From Mycobacterium sp. 852014-52450_SCH5900713 (GTDB lineage: Bacteria; Actinomycetota; Actinomycetes; Mycobacteriales; Mycobacteriaceae), in NCBI RefSeq assembly GCF_001667075.1, contig NZ_LZIL01000047.1, positions 1-64,000 of the forward strand: a stretch of 64,000 nucleotides of DNA. Direction: 5' to 3'. The translations under genes were made by a program, and so were the position numbers. Positions 19,664-33,552 of the stretch are shown here, one piece after another. The number at the start of each line of letters is the position of its first letter. Positions within the stretch are counted from its first letter, which is position 1. The notes beneath the pieces were generated by a model, which ran no database searches, had not been told where the DNA came from, and saw nothing but the letters and a program-made list of their open reading frames with translations.

Positions 19664-21138
19664 AGCCGCAATGGCAGCGCCACCGGCTGTCTCAGGGCAG
19701 ATTGGCCGAAACGACAGAAGACCTGCTGGGCAAGGGGTTTCGGTTGGCCCTGGTGGCCGCCCACGACGACGGTGCCGCTCTACGCGTCGTCTACCTGTTC
19801 CTCGCCGGATATCCCGATCGCCGCGTCGAGCTCGAATGCGTTGTGCCTAAGGATGACCCGACGGTCCGATCGCTGGCCTACCTGTCCTTTCCAGCCAGCC
19901 GGTTCGAGCGCGAAATTGCGGACCTGTACGGCATCCGGTGCGTGGGCCACCCCAAGGCGCGCCGGCTGGTGCGCCACGCCCACTGGCCCGAGGACTGGTA
20001 TCCCATGCGCGGTGACGCGTCGCCCGCCCCCAAGTTCGATGGCGCCGGCCGCTTCCCGTTCGTCACCGTCGAGGGTCCCGGCGTGTACGAAATCCCGGTG
20101 GGTCCGGTGCACGCGGGGTTGATCGAACCCGGCCATTTCCGTTTCTCCGTCGCCGGCGAAACCGTGCTGCGGCTCAAGGCCCGACTGTGGTTCGTCCACC
20201 GCGGCATCGAGAAGCTGTTCGAGGGCCGGCCGGCCGGCGCCGCGGTCGGTCTTGCCGAGCGCGTCAGCGGCGACACCTCCGCCGCGCACGCGCTCGCCCA
20301 CTGCCTCGCCGTCGAAGACGCGCTCGGAATGGAGCTTCCCGACGAGGTGCACCGGTTGCGGGCGCTACTGGTCGAACTCGAACGTCTCTACAACCACGCC
20401 GCCGATCTGGGCGCGCTGGCCAACGACGTCGGGTTCGGGCTCGCCAACGCCCACGCTCAACGCATCCGCGAACAACTGCTGCGGCTCAACGAAAATGTCA
20501 CCGGGCACCGGCTGCTGCGTGGTGCCATCCGCCCCGGCGGGGTCGCGCTGCGGGGGCTACCCGACGTCGGCGACCTGCGGTCCATTGCGGCCGACGTCGC
20601 GCAGGTTGCCGAGCTGACCCTGCGCAACTCCGTGGTGTACGACCGATTCGCCGGGACCGCCGTCCTACAGCGGGACGACGCTCAGGCGCTCGGTTGCCTG
20701 GGCTACGTCGCTCGGGCCAGCGGTATGCGCACCGACGCCCGGCTTGAACACCCCATCACCGCATTGCCCGTCACCGAGACCGACGCCGCCGGCGGTGACG
20801 TGCTGGCCCGATACACCGTGCGGCGCGAGGAATTCGCCGCGTCCACCGAGCTGGCCTGCCATCTGATCGAATCACACAGCGGGCCAATCGAATACGCCGA
20901 AGACGTGGCCGCGCCGCGCACACCCGGCAGCGGCATCGGCATCGTCGAAGGCTGGCGCGGCACCACCGTCCACCGCGTCGAAACCGGCGCCGCCAACCGG
21001 ATCACTCGCGCGAAGATCGTCGATCCGTCATGGTTCAACTGGCCCGCGCTGCCGGTCGCGATGGCCGACACGATCGTCCCCGACTTCCCGCTGGCCAACA
21101 AAAGCTTCAACCAGTCCTACGCCGGCAACGACCTCTGA
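19660..21138 (+). CDS. hycE: HycE-like large subunit (NuoC-NuoD fusion, Rv0087 homologue) without the NiFe cysteines
   Basis: A 492-residue fusion of a NuoC-like domain (about 1-120: YPDRRVELECVVPKDDP, REIADLYGI) and a NuoD/hydrogenase-large-subunit domain (from about residue 135: PVGPVHAGLIEPGHFRF). In true [NiFe] enzymes two CxxC pairs hold the metals. Here the first site reads ERVSGDTSAAH (SGDT at 203-206) and the last reads SFNQSYAGND (Ser486, Gly489), so all four ligands are missing. It is therefore unlikely to make or use H2 by itself. It resembles energy-converting hydrogenase-related (Ehr) subunits. It is the last gene of the block and converges on mutY with 7 bases between stops. Confidence 0.9.
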   Translation: MKPQWQRHRLSQGRLAETTEDLLGKGFRLALVAAHDDGAALRVVYLFLAGYPDRRVELECVVPKDDPTVRSLAYLSFPASRFEREIADLYGIRCVGHPKARRLVRHAHWPEDWYPMRGDASPAPKFDGAGRFPFVTVEGPGVYEIPVGPVHAGLIEPGHFRFSVAGETVLRLKARLWFVHRGIEKLFEGRPAGAAVGLAERVSGDTSAAHALAHCLAVEDALGMELPDEVHRLRALLVELERLYNHAADLGALANDVGFGLANAHAQRIREQLLRLNENVTGHRLLRGAIRPGGVALRGLPDVGDLRSIAADVAQVAELTLRNSVVYDRFAGTAVLQRDDAQALGCLGYVARASGMRTDARLEHPITALPVTETDAAGGDVLARYTVRREEFAASTELACHLIESHSGPIEYAEDVAAPRTPGSGIGIVEGWRGTTVHRVETGAANRITRAKIVDPSWFNWPALPVAMADTIVPDFPLANKSFNQSYAGNDL

Positions 21139-21145
21139 CGCGCGA

Positions 21146-22045
21146 TTACGCTTCGCCCGCCAGTGCGAACCGGCCGTCGGCCGTCTGCGTCACAAGGCCG
21201 TCGACCAGCAACGAATACAGGGCCCGGTCCCGCTGGGCCGTATCGGTCAACCACGCCACGTCCAGCTCCGCCCGGGTGACCGGAGAGTCGTTGCCGCGCA
21301 ACACGTCCAGCAGGCGTCCGCGGACCTGCCGGTCGGTTCCGGCGTAGGTCTGCACCCGCCGGGCGCGCCCCTGCGCCGGGGGATGACCGGCGTCCCGCCA
21401 CGCGCACCGGGTGAGCGGGCACAACCCGCACCGCGGCGTTCGCGCGGTGCACACCGTCGCGCCCAGTTCCATCAGGGCGACCGAATACCGCGGCGCCCTA
21501 TCGTCGGTGGGCAGCAGCGCGGAGACGTCGGCCATGTCCCGCACCGCCGACGCCGAACCTCCGTCGGCCAGCCCGTGCACTGCGCGTGCCACCACCCGGC
21601 GAACGTTGGTGTCCACCACCGGAACCGGTTGACGGTAGGCGAAACAGGCGATGGCGCGTGCGGTGTAGCTGCCGATGCCGGGCAGGGTCAGCAGGGTGTC
21701 GACGTCGTCGGGAACCACGTCGCCGTGCTCCCGCGCGATGACGGTCGCGCACTCGTGCAAGCGCTTGGCCCGCCTCGGGTAACCCAACTTGCCCCACGCC
21801 CGCAGCACGTCGGCGGCGCTGGCCTCCGCGGTGGCCGACGGGGTGGGCCACCGCCGCACCCAGTCCGACCAGATCGGCAGTACCCGCGAGACCGGCGTCT
21901 GCTGCAGCATGAATTCGCTGACCAGGATCTGCCATGCGGTGACGCCGGGCTCCCGCCAGGGCAGGTCGCGCCGGGATCGTTCGTACCACTCGAGCAACTC
22001 ATCGGCCGCAATATTTGGCCGTCCGTTTACCGGCGGATGCGGCAT
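21146..22045 (-). CDS. mutY: Adenine DNA glycosylase MutY
   Basis: MutY removes adenine mispaired with 8-oxoguanine. The 299-residue protein has the catalytic region SEFMLQQTPVSRV, the HhH with LPGIGSYTARAI, the catalytic Asp in VVDTNVRRV, and the [4Fe-4S] loop CTARTPRCGLCPLTRC. The C-terminal NUDIX-like recognition domain is short, as in other mycobacteria. I chose the ATG at 22045 (MPHPP) by family length; starts at 22057 and 22096 are possible but would overlap canB. The chosen start lies only 10 bases from the canB start on the other strand. Confidence 0.95.
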   Translation of the reverse strand: MPHPPVNGRPNIAADELLEWYERSRRDLPWREPGVTAWQILVSEFMLQQTPVSRVLPIWSDWVRRWPTPSATAEASAADVLRAWGKLGYPRRAKRLHECATVIAREHGDVVPDDVDTLLTLPGIGSYTARAIACFAYRQPVPVVDTNVRRVVARAVHGLADGGSASAVRDMADVSALLPTDDRAPRYSVALMELGATVCTARTPRCGLCPLTRCAWRDAGHPPAQGRARRVQTYAGTDRQVRGRLLDVLRGNDSPVTRAELDVAWLTDTAQRDRALYSLLVDGLVTQTADGRFALAGEA

Positions 22046-22055
22046 GATGTCAGCC

Positions 22056-22673
22056 ATGCCTAACACCAGCCCAGTAACCGCGTGGAAAGCACTCAAAGAG
22101 GGTAACGAGCGATTCGTCGCCGGGAAGCCTCAGCATCCCAGCCAGAGTGTCGAACACCGGGCCAGCCTGGCCGGCGGGCAGAAGCCCACCGCGGTCGTGT
22201 TCGGCTGCGCGGACAGCCGGGTGGCGGCCGAACTCATCTTCGACCAGGGTCTGGGTGACATGTTCGTGGTGCGCACCGCCGGACAGGCCATCGACTCGGC
22301 TGTGCTGGGCTCCATCGAGTTCGCCGTGACGGTCCTCGACGTGCCGCTGATCGTCGTTCTGGGCCATGACAGCTGCGGGGCCGTCAAGGCCGCCCTGGCC
22401 GCCATCAACGACGGTGCGATACCGGGCGGTTTCGTGCGCGACGTGGTGGAGCGGGTCGCGCCCTCGGTCCTGATGGGCCGTCGCGACGGCCTGAGCCGCG
22501 TCGACGAGTTCGAGGAACGGCATGTGCGTGAAACGGTCGCCCAGCTCGTGTCGCGTTCGTCGGCGATCGCCGAACGGATCGCGGATGGCACCCTGGCGAT
22601 AGCGGGCGCCACCTATCACCTCGCCGACGGGCGCGCGGCCCTGGTCGATCACGTCGGCGACATCGGCGAATAG
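22056..22673 (+). CDS. canB: Beta-class carbonic anhydrase
   Basis: A zinc enzyme that interconverts CO2 and bicarbonate. In the 205-residue protein the ligands Cys51, Asp53 (GCADSR), His104 and Cys107 (LGHDSCG) are all present, and the Asp-Arg pair that switches the active site is kept. It corresponds to Rv3588c and is divergent from mutY as in M. tuberculosis. There is no clear ribosome site before the ATG; a TTTACC about 30 bases upstream could be the -10 and would give a very short leader. Confidence 0.96.
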   Translation: MPNTSPVTAWKALKEGNERFVAGKPQHPSQSVEHRASLAGGQKPTAVVFGCADSRVAAELIFDQGLGDMFVVRTAGQAIDSAVLGSIEFAVTVLDVPLIVVLGHDSCGAVKAALAAINDGAIPGGFVRDVVERVAPSVLMGRRDGLSRVDEFEERHVRETVAQLVSRSSAIAERIADGTLAIAGATYHLADGRAALVDHVGDIGE

Positions 22674-22787
22674 CGGGCGAATAGCCAGCCTCAGCGGGGC
22701 CCAGGGCGGTCGTCACTAACACGGCGGTCAGCCAGCAAACCCCGCGACACGCCGAGGCGGGTCAGGCAACTCGACGTGACCTGGACC

Positions 22788-22799
22788 TACGCTGCAAAC

Positions 22800-22800
<1 letters not shown>
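22788..22800 (+). promoter_or_regulatory. Leaderless promoter of the Rv3587c-like gene
   Basis: TACGCT (22788-22793) lies six bases before the GTG at 22800, which has no ribosome site. That spacing fits a transcript starting at the start codon. Confidence 0.4.
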
Positions 22801-26109
<3,309 letters not shown>

Positions 26110-26168
26110 GCCATGACGGTATCGAGCCGGTACGACAAATCCCCGCTATGACAGGCGGTTACGCGCGC

Positions 26169-26717
26169 CTAGCTTTGCTGGGGCGGGTTCAACCCGGCCG
26201 AAACCGGCACCAGCACGGTGGCCTGGCCGGCCTTCTCGAAGTTGAAGGTGAAGTTGTACAGGAGGCCGTTGCTGACCGGCTTGGCTAGGGTGACGGTCGC
26301 CTTGGCGGCGTTGGTGTTGGCGCCCAAGGGTCCGGGCGCCACCCTCTGTCCCTCCGGCGTCCCGATCATCAGCCTTCCGCCGGCGGGCAGGCGGCCGTCT
26401 CCGCTCACGGCCACCGAGCCGACGTCGCTGGTGATACTGACCAATCTGTCCGGCACGTCAGGCGACTGGTTGATGGCTACCAGCACCAGATCGACCGTCC
26501 GGCCCGGCTGCACGGCTTCACCGGTCTGCGTGGCCTGCATGCGGATGTCGCGCAGTGCCACGTTTTTGAAGGTGACCTTGTTGCCGTTGATGGCGGGCTC
26601 CTGGACGGCCATCTGCGATACCTGGCCGGCCCCGCAGCCACTCAGCAGGACCGCGAGCACCGCAACCAGGCCGACGAGCGCGGCCCGGAACGAGAGGCTG
26701 ATCTCGAATCGGTTCAC
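26169..26717 (-). CDS. lpqE: LpqE lipoprotein
   Basis: A 182-residue lipoprotein. The signal peptide (FRAALVGLVAVLAVLLSGC) ends with the lipobox LLSGC, so Cys28 should be acylated and the protein exported. The mature part is a beta-sandwich-like domain (NGNKVTFKNVALRDIRMQ, PGRTVDLVLVAINQS) related to the PCuAC/DUF461 type, but the Met/His copper ligands are not obvious. GTG at 26717 follows a strong AGGAGG. The length matches Rv3584. It diverges from carD. Confidence 0.92.
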   Translation of the reverse strand: MNRFEISLSFRAALVGLVAVLAVLLSGCGAGQVSQMAVQEPAINGNKVTFKNVALRDIRMQATQTGEAVQPGRTVDLVLVAINQSPDVPDRLVSITSDVGSVAVSGDGRLPAGGRLMIGTPEGQRVAPGPLGANTNAAKATVTLAKPVSNGLLYNFTFNFEKAGQATVLVPVSAGLNPPQQS

Positions 26718-26810
26718 TCAATGCCTCCTGCTGGGCCGGTTCGACTGATGCAACTATGCACAGTAGTAGGAAGGTTTCGCGCGCGGTAGCGCGGGGCGTA
26801 AGACCAGCCC

Positions 26811-26833
26811 GGGAGCCCGTCCCGCGGGCTCCC
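26811..26833. other. Perfect hairpin in the lpqE-carD divergent region
   Basis: GGGAGCCCG (26811-26819) pairs with CGGGCTCCC (26825-26833) around a 5-base loop. There is no T tract and no gene ends here. It lies in a 297-base non-coding gap (26718-27014) with no other feature I can name apart from the carD -10 and the lpqE ribosome site. Confidence 0.5.
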
Positions 26834-26982
26834 TTACGGCGCTCAGGGGCCGCTCCCGGGGCCGAATAGACGCATTGGTAATGTGCATCACTGCACGTTC
26901 TGCTCCCCCTGTCAACCCCTAATCTGCGCGTGTTGTGCCCCTGACCTGCATCGTTGCTCCACGCGCGATTGGGCGGCCGTGT

Positions 26983-26988
26983 TAGACT
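26983..26988 (+). promoter_or_regulatory. Candidate -10 of carD
   Basis: TAGACT at 26983-26988 would start RNA near 26995, about 20 bases before the ATG, and an AAAGGGG ribosome site (26998-27004) follows. Confidence 0.5.
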
Positions 26989-26990
26989 GA

Positions 26991-27503
<513 letters not shown>

Positions 27504-27519
27504 AGGCCCTGACTCTTCG

Positions 27520-28206
27520 GTGGTCACGGGGACGCTCTCCTCGGGCACGGTTGTCGCAGTGGTTCCGGCCGCAGGGTCGGGCGAGCGACTGGGCGCAGGC
27601 ATCCCCAAAGCATTCTGCGAGGTCGCTGGGCGCACCCTGTTGGACCGCGCCGTCGAGGGTTTGCTGAAATCCGGAGTCGTCGACCACGTGGTCGTGGCCG
27701 TCCCTGCGGCCCGGGTCAATGAGGCTGAGCGGGTCCTGGGGGAGCGAGCGACCGTCGTCACCGGAGGCGCCGATCGCACTCAATCGGTGAGCCTGGCGCT
27801 GGCGGCCATCGCCGGTGAACCCGATTTCGTCCTGGTCCATGACGCCGCGCGTGCCCTGACGCCGCCGGAACTGATCGTGCGCGTGGTGGACGCGTTGCGG
27901 GCCGGGCACGACGCCGTCGTGCCCGCGCTGCCCCTGCATGACACCATCAAGGCCGTGGACGCCAACGGCGTGGTCCTGGGTACACCCGAGCGGGCCGGAC
28001 TGCGCGCCGTGCAGACGCCGCAGGGTTTCGCCCGTGACTTGCTGCTGCGGGCGTACCTGCGCGCGGGCACCGCCGATTTCACCGACGACGCCTCGCTCGT
28101 CGAGCATGTCGGCGGCCAGGTGCAGGTGGTCGACGGCGACGTGCTGGCGTTCAAGATCACCACCCAGCTCGATCTGTTGCTGGCCGAGGCGGTCGTGCGC
28201 CGGTGA
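27520..28206 (+). CDS. ispD: 2-C-methyl-D-erythritol 4-phosphate cytidylyltransferase
   Basis: IspD is the third enzyme of the non-mevalonate isoprenoid pathway and adds CMP to methylerythritol phosphate. The 228 residues contain the CTP-binding loop [18 protein letters not shown] and the active-site segment [12 protein letters not shown], then VQTPQGF. I chose the GTG at 27520 because it gives about the family length (231 in M. tuberculosis) and avoids overlap with carD. It overlaps ispF by 4 bases. Confidence 0.96.
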   Translation: MVTGTLSSGTVVAVVPAAGSGERLGAGIPKAFCEVAGRTLLDRAVEGLLKSGVVDHVVVAVPAARVNEAERVLGERATVVTGGADRTQSVSLALAAIAGEPDFVLVHDAARALTPPELIVRVVDALRAGHDAVVPALPLHDTIKAVDANGVVLGTPERAGLRAVQTPQGFARDLLLRAYLRAGTADFTDDASLVEHVGGQVQVVDGDVLAFKITTQLDLLLAEAVVRR

Positions 28207-28682
28207 GCGAGCTGCCTAGGGTCGGCCTCGGGGTCGACGTGCACCCGATCGAACCCGGCCGGCCCTGCTGGCTGCTGGGTCTGCTGTTTCCCGGCGCCGA
28301 CGGCTGCGCCGGCCACTCCGACGGCGACGTGGGGGCGCACGCGCTGTGCGACGCGCTGCTGTCGGCCGCGGGGCTGGGCGACATCGGCGCCGTTTTCGGG
28401 GTAGACGACCCCCGCTGGAAAGGGGTCAGCGGCGCGGACATGCTGCGCCACGTCGCCGATTTGGTGGCCCGGGACGGTTTTCGGGTCGGAAACGCCGCGG
28501 TGCAGCTGATCGGCAACCAGCCGAAGGTCGGTCCGCGCCGGGCCGAGGCGCAGCGCGTGCTATCGGAGCTGCTGGGGGCTCCGGTCGCGGTGGCGGCGAC
28601 GACGACCGACGGGCTGGGCCTGACCGGCCGCGGCGAGGGGCGCGCCGCCATCGCCACCGCATTGGTGATCGCCGCCGGCTAA
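28203..28682 (+). CDS. ispF: 2-C-methyl-D-erythritol 2,4-cyclodiphosphate synthase
   Basis: IspF closes the cyclodiphosphate ring in the same pathway as ispD; IspE acts between them and is not encoded in this window. The 159-residue protein has the metal-binding [10 protein letters not shown] (Asp and His), the [13 protein letters not shown] block, and [13 protein letters not shown] at the end. GTG at 28203 overlaps the ispD stop by 4 bases. Confidence 0.97.
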   Translation: MSELPRVGLGVDVHPIEPGRPCWLLGLLFPGADGCAGHSDGDVGAHALCDALLSAAGLGDIGAVFGVDDPRWKGVSGADMLRHVADLVARDGFRVGNAAVQLIGNQPKVGPRRAEAQRVLSELLGAPVAVAATTTDGLGLTGRGEGRAAIATALVIAAG

Positions 28683-28718
28683 GGCGCGCGCAGCGCCGGG
28701 CAACTCGGAACCACCCGG

Positions 28719-28732
28719 TAAGCTGGCACGTC

Positions 28733-28736
<4 letters not shown>
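28719..28736 (+). promoter_or_regulatory. Leaderless promoter of cysS, identical to that of lysS
   Basis: TAAGCT (28719-28724) lies eight bases before the GTG at 28733, with no ribosome site. The 18-base string TAAGCTGGCACGTCGTGA is the same as at 3498-3515 before lysS. It would allow cysS and rlmB to be transcribed apart from ispD-ispF. Confidence 0.6.
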
Positions 28737-30151
<1,415 letters not shown>

Positions 30152-31084
30152 ATGGCCGGCAACTCGCGGCGCCGCGGGGCAATACGCAAAGCGGGCAGCA
30201 AGAAGGGACCCACCGTGGGTTCGGGCGGCCAGCGTCGCCGCGCGCTCGAGGGCCGCGGTCCCACACCGCCGGCGCACCTGCGTCCGAACCATCCCGCAGC
30301 CAAACGCGCCCAGTCGCCGCCGCGGCGGCCGGCCAAGCGCGCCACCGACGAGACAGAGACGGTGCTCGGCCGCAACCCGGTGCTCGAGTGCCTGCGGGCT
30401 GGCGTGCCGGCGACGGCGTTGTACGTGGCGCTGGGCATCGAGGCCGACGAGCGGGTCACCGAAAGCGTGACCCGCGCAGCGGATGCGGGCATTTCGATCC
30501 TCGAGGTGCCGCGTGCCGACCTGGACCGGATGACGAGCAACCACCTGCATCAGGGCATCGCACTACAGGTGCCGCCGTTCGACTATGCCCACCCCGACGA
30601 CCTGCTGACCACCGCGATCAACTCACCGCCCGCCCTGCTGGTCGCGCTGGACAACATCTCCGATCCGCGCAACCTCGGTGCGATCGTGCGTTCGGTCGCG
30701 GCGTTCGGCGGCCACGGTGTGCTGATCCCGCAGCGACGCTCGGCGTCTGTGACGGCGGTGGCCTGGCGCACCAGTGCCGGGGCCGCGGCGCGCATCCCGG
30801 TGGCACGGGCCACCAATCTGACCAGAACGCTTAAAGATTGGGCCGACCGAGGCATCCGGGTGATCGGCCTGGACGCCGACGGTGACACCGTCGTCGACGA
30901 TATCGACGGCGCCGACCCGCTGGTGGTGGTCGTCGGATCGGAAGGCAAAGGGCTGTCGCGACTTGTCCGGCAGAACTGCGACGAGGTGGTGTCCATCCCG
31001 ATGGCCGGGCACGCCGAATCGCTGAACGCCTCGGTGGCCGCCGGGGTGGTGCTCGCCGAAATCGCGCGCCAGCGCAGGGCTTAG
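30152..31084 (+). CDS. rlmB: 23S rRNA 2'-O-ribose methyltransferase, SpoU/TrmH family (Rv3579c homologue)
   Basis: A 310-residue SPOUT methyltransferase that probably modifies 23S rRNA (RlmB-type G2251). A basic, disordered N-terminus (about 1-65) precedes the substrate-binding domain ([14 protein letters not shown]). Next come the catalytic domain motif 1 ([18 protein letters not shown]), motif 2 ([13 protein letters not shown]) and motif 3 ([20 protein letters not shown]), which form the knotted SAM site. It follows cysS with no gap, an arrangement common in actinobacteria. Confidence 0.93.
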   Translation: MAGNSRRRGAIRKAGSKKGPTVGSGGQRRRALEGRGPTPPAHLRPNHPAAKRAQSPPRRPAKRATDETETVLGRNPVLECLRAGVPATALYVALGIEADERVTESVTRAADAGISILEVPRADLDRMTSNHLHQGIALQVPPFDYAHPDDLLTTAINSPPALLVALDNISDPRNLGAIVRSVAAFGGHGVLIPQRRSASVTAVAWRTSAGAAARIPVARATNLTRTLKDWADRGIRVIGLDADGDTVVDDIDGADPLVVVVGSEGKGLSRLVRQNCDEVVSIPMAGHAESLNASVAAGVVLAEIARQRRA

Positions 31085-31089
31085 CTCCG

Positions 31090-32064
31090 GTGCGCCGGCG
31101 GCCCGTGCGCCTCGGTGCCGCGCTGGCGCTACTCGTTGTGCTGGCGCCCGCGGCCGGCGCCCAAACCCCCGAATTCGACCTGCAGGCTCACCGCGGCGGG
31201 CGTGGGGAGACGACGGAGGAGTCGTTGCGGGCCTTCACGAAATCACTCGAGTTGGGGGTCAGCACACTTGAACTCGACATCAACATCACCAGAGACGGGC
31301 AACCGCTGGTGTGGCACGATCCGACGATCGACGCCGAAAAATGCGCCGACACCGGGCCCGCCTTCGCCGGCGATCCGCAGTATCCCTACGTCGGCAAGTT
31401 GGTGTACGAACTCACCCTGAACCAGATTCGCACGCTGGACTGCGGGCGGCGGCTGGCCGAATTTCCCGATGCTGAAGTTGTGCGGGGCAACAAGATAGCC
31501 GTCCTGGCGGAGGTGTTTGCGCTGGCCGATTCCTACCATGCGGCCGTGCGCTACAACGTCGAGACGAAGGTGGCAGCCGACAAGCCCGGCACCTCGGCCG
31601 ACCCCCAACAGTTTGTCGACGTGATACTGGCGGCGGTCAGGTCGGCCGGCAAGGTCGGCCGCGTGGAGATCCAGAGCTTCGATTGGCGGACCTTGCCCAT
31701 GGTGCGCCGGGAAGAGCCGTCAATTCCGTTGGTGGCGTTGTACAACGAGGACACCTGGGTGCCGGACTCGCCGTGGCTGGCCGGGGCGAACGCCACCGCC
31801 ATCGGCGATCCGATGATCGGGGCGAAGCTGGTGGGCGCGGACATCATCTCGCCCAGGTACCAGCTGGTAGCCGGCCAGCCGTATGTCGATCGCGCACATG
31901 CGTTGGGGCTGAAGGTGATCCCGTGGACAGTCGACGATGCGGCCGCGATGCGCGAACAGATCGCCGACGGCGTCGACGGCATCATCACCGACTACCCGAC
32001 CCGGTTGCGGGGCGTGTTGGCCGATCTCGGGATGCCGCTGCCGCCGGCCTACCACCGGGGTTAG
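31090..32064 (+). CDS. Secreted glycerophosphodiester phosphodiesterase
   Basis: A 324-residue GDPD-family TIM barrel that should release glycerol-3-phosphate from glycerophosphodiesters. A signal peptide is evident (RRRPVRLGAALALLVVLAPAAGAQT, cleavage near residue 25). The catalytic motifs are AHRGGRGETTEES, ELDINITRDGQPLVWHDPTI and the closing IITDYP. The GTG at 31090 is 5 bases after the rlmB stop. Six Cys residues suggest disulfides outside the cell. It is not at this place in M. tuberculosis and marks the left end of the insertion; it converges on the FAD monooxygenase with only 2 bases between stops. Confidence 0.9.
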   Translation: MRRRPVRLGAALALLVVLAPAAGAQTPEFDLQAHRGGRGETTEESLRAFTKSLELGVSTLELDINITRDGQPLVWHDPTIDAEKCADTGPAFAGDPQYPYVGKLVYELTLNQIRTLDCGRRLAEFPDAEVVRGNKIAVLAEVFALADSYHAAVRYNVETKVAADKPGTSADPQQFVDVILAAVRSAGKVGRVEIQSFDWRTLPMVRREEPSIPLVALYNEDTWVPDSPWLAGANATAIGDPMIGAKLVGADIISPRYQLVAGQPYVDRAHALGLKVIPWTVDDAAAMREQIADGVDGIITDYPTRLRGVLADLGMPLPPAYHRG

Positions 32065-32066
32065 CG

Positions 32067-33464
32067 TCAGCGCGGCGCTTCCACCAGAACGTCGGCGGGC
32101 GCGATATCGGCATCGATGCCGGGTCGGCGCGCGCGGGCAGCACGCCAGATCATGTTCGGGCGCAACAGTCGCGTCGCGGGGTCGACGAGGGAGGTCACTC
32201 TGATGAACTGATTCAGCGCTGCGGTGTCGCTTTCGGCCGCGGTGAGCACCCGATCGACGTACTTGTTGAACAGCCGAGCGACGAGCGGTGCGGTGCCGTG
32301 GATTTCGGGCAGGGCAAGGTCGGGGTTGGTCGATAGGTGCCAGGCTTGGCGGATCGGTGCTGCCGCGGCTCGGAAGTAGCGCCGCGCCAAATCGTCAGTA
32401 CCGGCAGATAAGCAGTCGCGCAGCGCCAACGCCTCGAGCGCGGCGACCGTCATGCCCTGGCCGTAGACCGGGTTGAAGCTGCAGATCGCGTCTCCGATGA
32501 CCAGCAGGCCCTCGGGGAAGCGCCGCAGCTTGTCGTAGCGGCGCCATCGACTGCATGGCGTCCGGTGCCGCACCGGTTCCCCGATGGGTTCGGCGGCTCG
32601 CACCGCGGCGAGCAGGTGGGCCGGCGCGCAGTCCGCCACGAAATCACACATCTCCGCAAGGTCGAGCGACGCCGGTTCCTGGCCGGCCACCCCCATCACC
32701 GTGAGCAGCCAGGTGTCGTCCTCGCAGTGCAACAGGCCGCAACCTCTCGGCCTGCCGGGCACGATACCGATGAGGAAGCCGAGCTCCCGCGGCGCTTCCG
32801 CCGTCATGCGCAGCGCCTGGCTCGCGTAGGTCAGCTGGACGTCGACGCGATCCTCATGCGGGCGGTCGTACCCCAAGTCGTCCAGCCAGGTCGGGGTGCG
32901 TGCGGCGCGCCCGGTGGCATCGACGACCAACTCGGCGGGCAGCGTGGTGGGCTCGCCGGTGCGGCCGCAGACCACCCGCACTCCCGTGACGCGGTGGCGA
33001 TCCTGTGTCGATACCGGGCCCAGGATCACGTGTTCGTCGAGCAGGGTGACGTTGGGAATCTCGCGCAGCCGCGTGCGGACATGGTCTTCGAGAAAGGGCC
33101 GTGTCGCGCTGTACGCGGTCAGCCCCGTGGCGCTGCCGCGCCGCGCCATCAGATGCCCGCCGACGTTGTAGTAGAGCTCGGAGAGATCCTGGCCGTCGAA
33201 GTGATGCGCGCCGTCGAGAACCATCTCGTCGAGGACGCCGGGGAACATCCCCTCGATCACCTGTGCTCCCCGGGCCAACAGAGCGTGCAGGTGCCGTCCC
33301 TGCGGCACGCCCCGGCGGGCGGCGTGGGCATCGGGCAGCGGGTCACGCTCCACGACCGTCACCGTGTCGAAGAAGTCGGCTAGCGATCGCGCGGCCAGCA
33401 AACCGGCCATGCTCGCCCCCAACACCACCGCGTGACTGCCGATCCTGGCCTCTTTGTCGGACAT
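32067..33464 (-). CDS. FAD-dependent monooxygenase
   Basis: A 465-residue flavoprotein of the PHBH/squalene-epoxidase type. The N-terminal Rossmann motif is VVLGASMAGLLAARSLADFF, with the acid VVERDPLP after it. A DG-like segment reads LVVDATGRAART, and the FAD-closing motif is VIGDAICSFNPVYGQGMTVAALEAL. I chose the ATG at 33464 because the 11 residues before it are not family-like. Such enzymes hydroxylate or epoxidise lipids and polyketides; the substrate is unknown. A palindromic motif shared with the P450 gene lies 68-88 bases upstream. Confidence 0.85.
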   Translation of the reverse strand: MSDKEARIGSHAVVLGASMAGLLAARSLADFFDTVTVVERDPLPDAHAARRGVPQGRHLHALLARGAQVIEGMFPGVLDEMVLDGAHHFDGQDLSELYYNVGGHLMARRGSATGLTAYSATRPFLEDHVRTRLREIPNVTLLDEHVILGPVSTQDRHRVTGVRVVCGRTGEPTTLPAELVVDATGRAARTPTWLDDLGYDRPHEDRVDVQLTYASQALRMTAEAPRELGFLIGIVPGRPRGCGLLHCEDDTWLLTVMGVAGQEPASLDLAEMCDFVADCAPAHLLAAVRAAEPIGEPVRHRTPCSRWRRYDKLRRFPEGLLVIGDAICSFNPVYGQGMTVAALEALALRDCLSAGTDDLARRYFRAAAAPIRQAWHLSTNPDLALPEIHGTAPLVARLFNKYVDRVLTAAESDTAALNQFIRVTSLVDPATRLLRPNMIWRAARARRPGIDADIAPADVLVEAPR

Positions 33465-33531
33465 CGCACACCGCCTTCGCTCACCGATAGCTGACAAAAG
33501 TCATGCTCACCGGCCGCCGTCGGAGGGGATA

Positions 33532-33552
33532 GCGTAGTCGGCTACGCCACTT
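33532..33552 (-). promoter_or_regulatory. Shared 21-bp palindromic motif, copy 1
   Basis: On the minus strand the site reads AAGT, three bases, then GTAGCCGACTACGC; its core GCGTAG/CTACGC arms are perfect. The copy at 40888-40908 differs only in the three spacer bases. It lies in the 251-base gap between the FAD monooxygenase and the divergent cyclase gene, so it could serve either. Confidence 0.55.

Noticed and set aside
19660..21138. Functional [NiFe] hydrogenase / formate hydrogenlyase catalytic subunit
   Set aside because: The name follows homology to HycE, but both CxxC metal-binding pairs are replaced, so a hydrogenase call is not supported.
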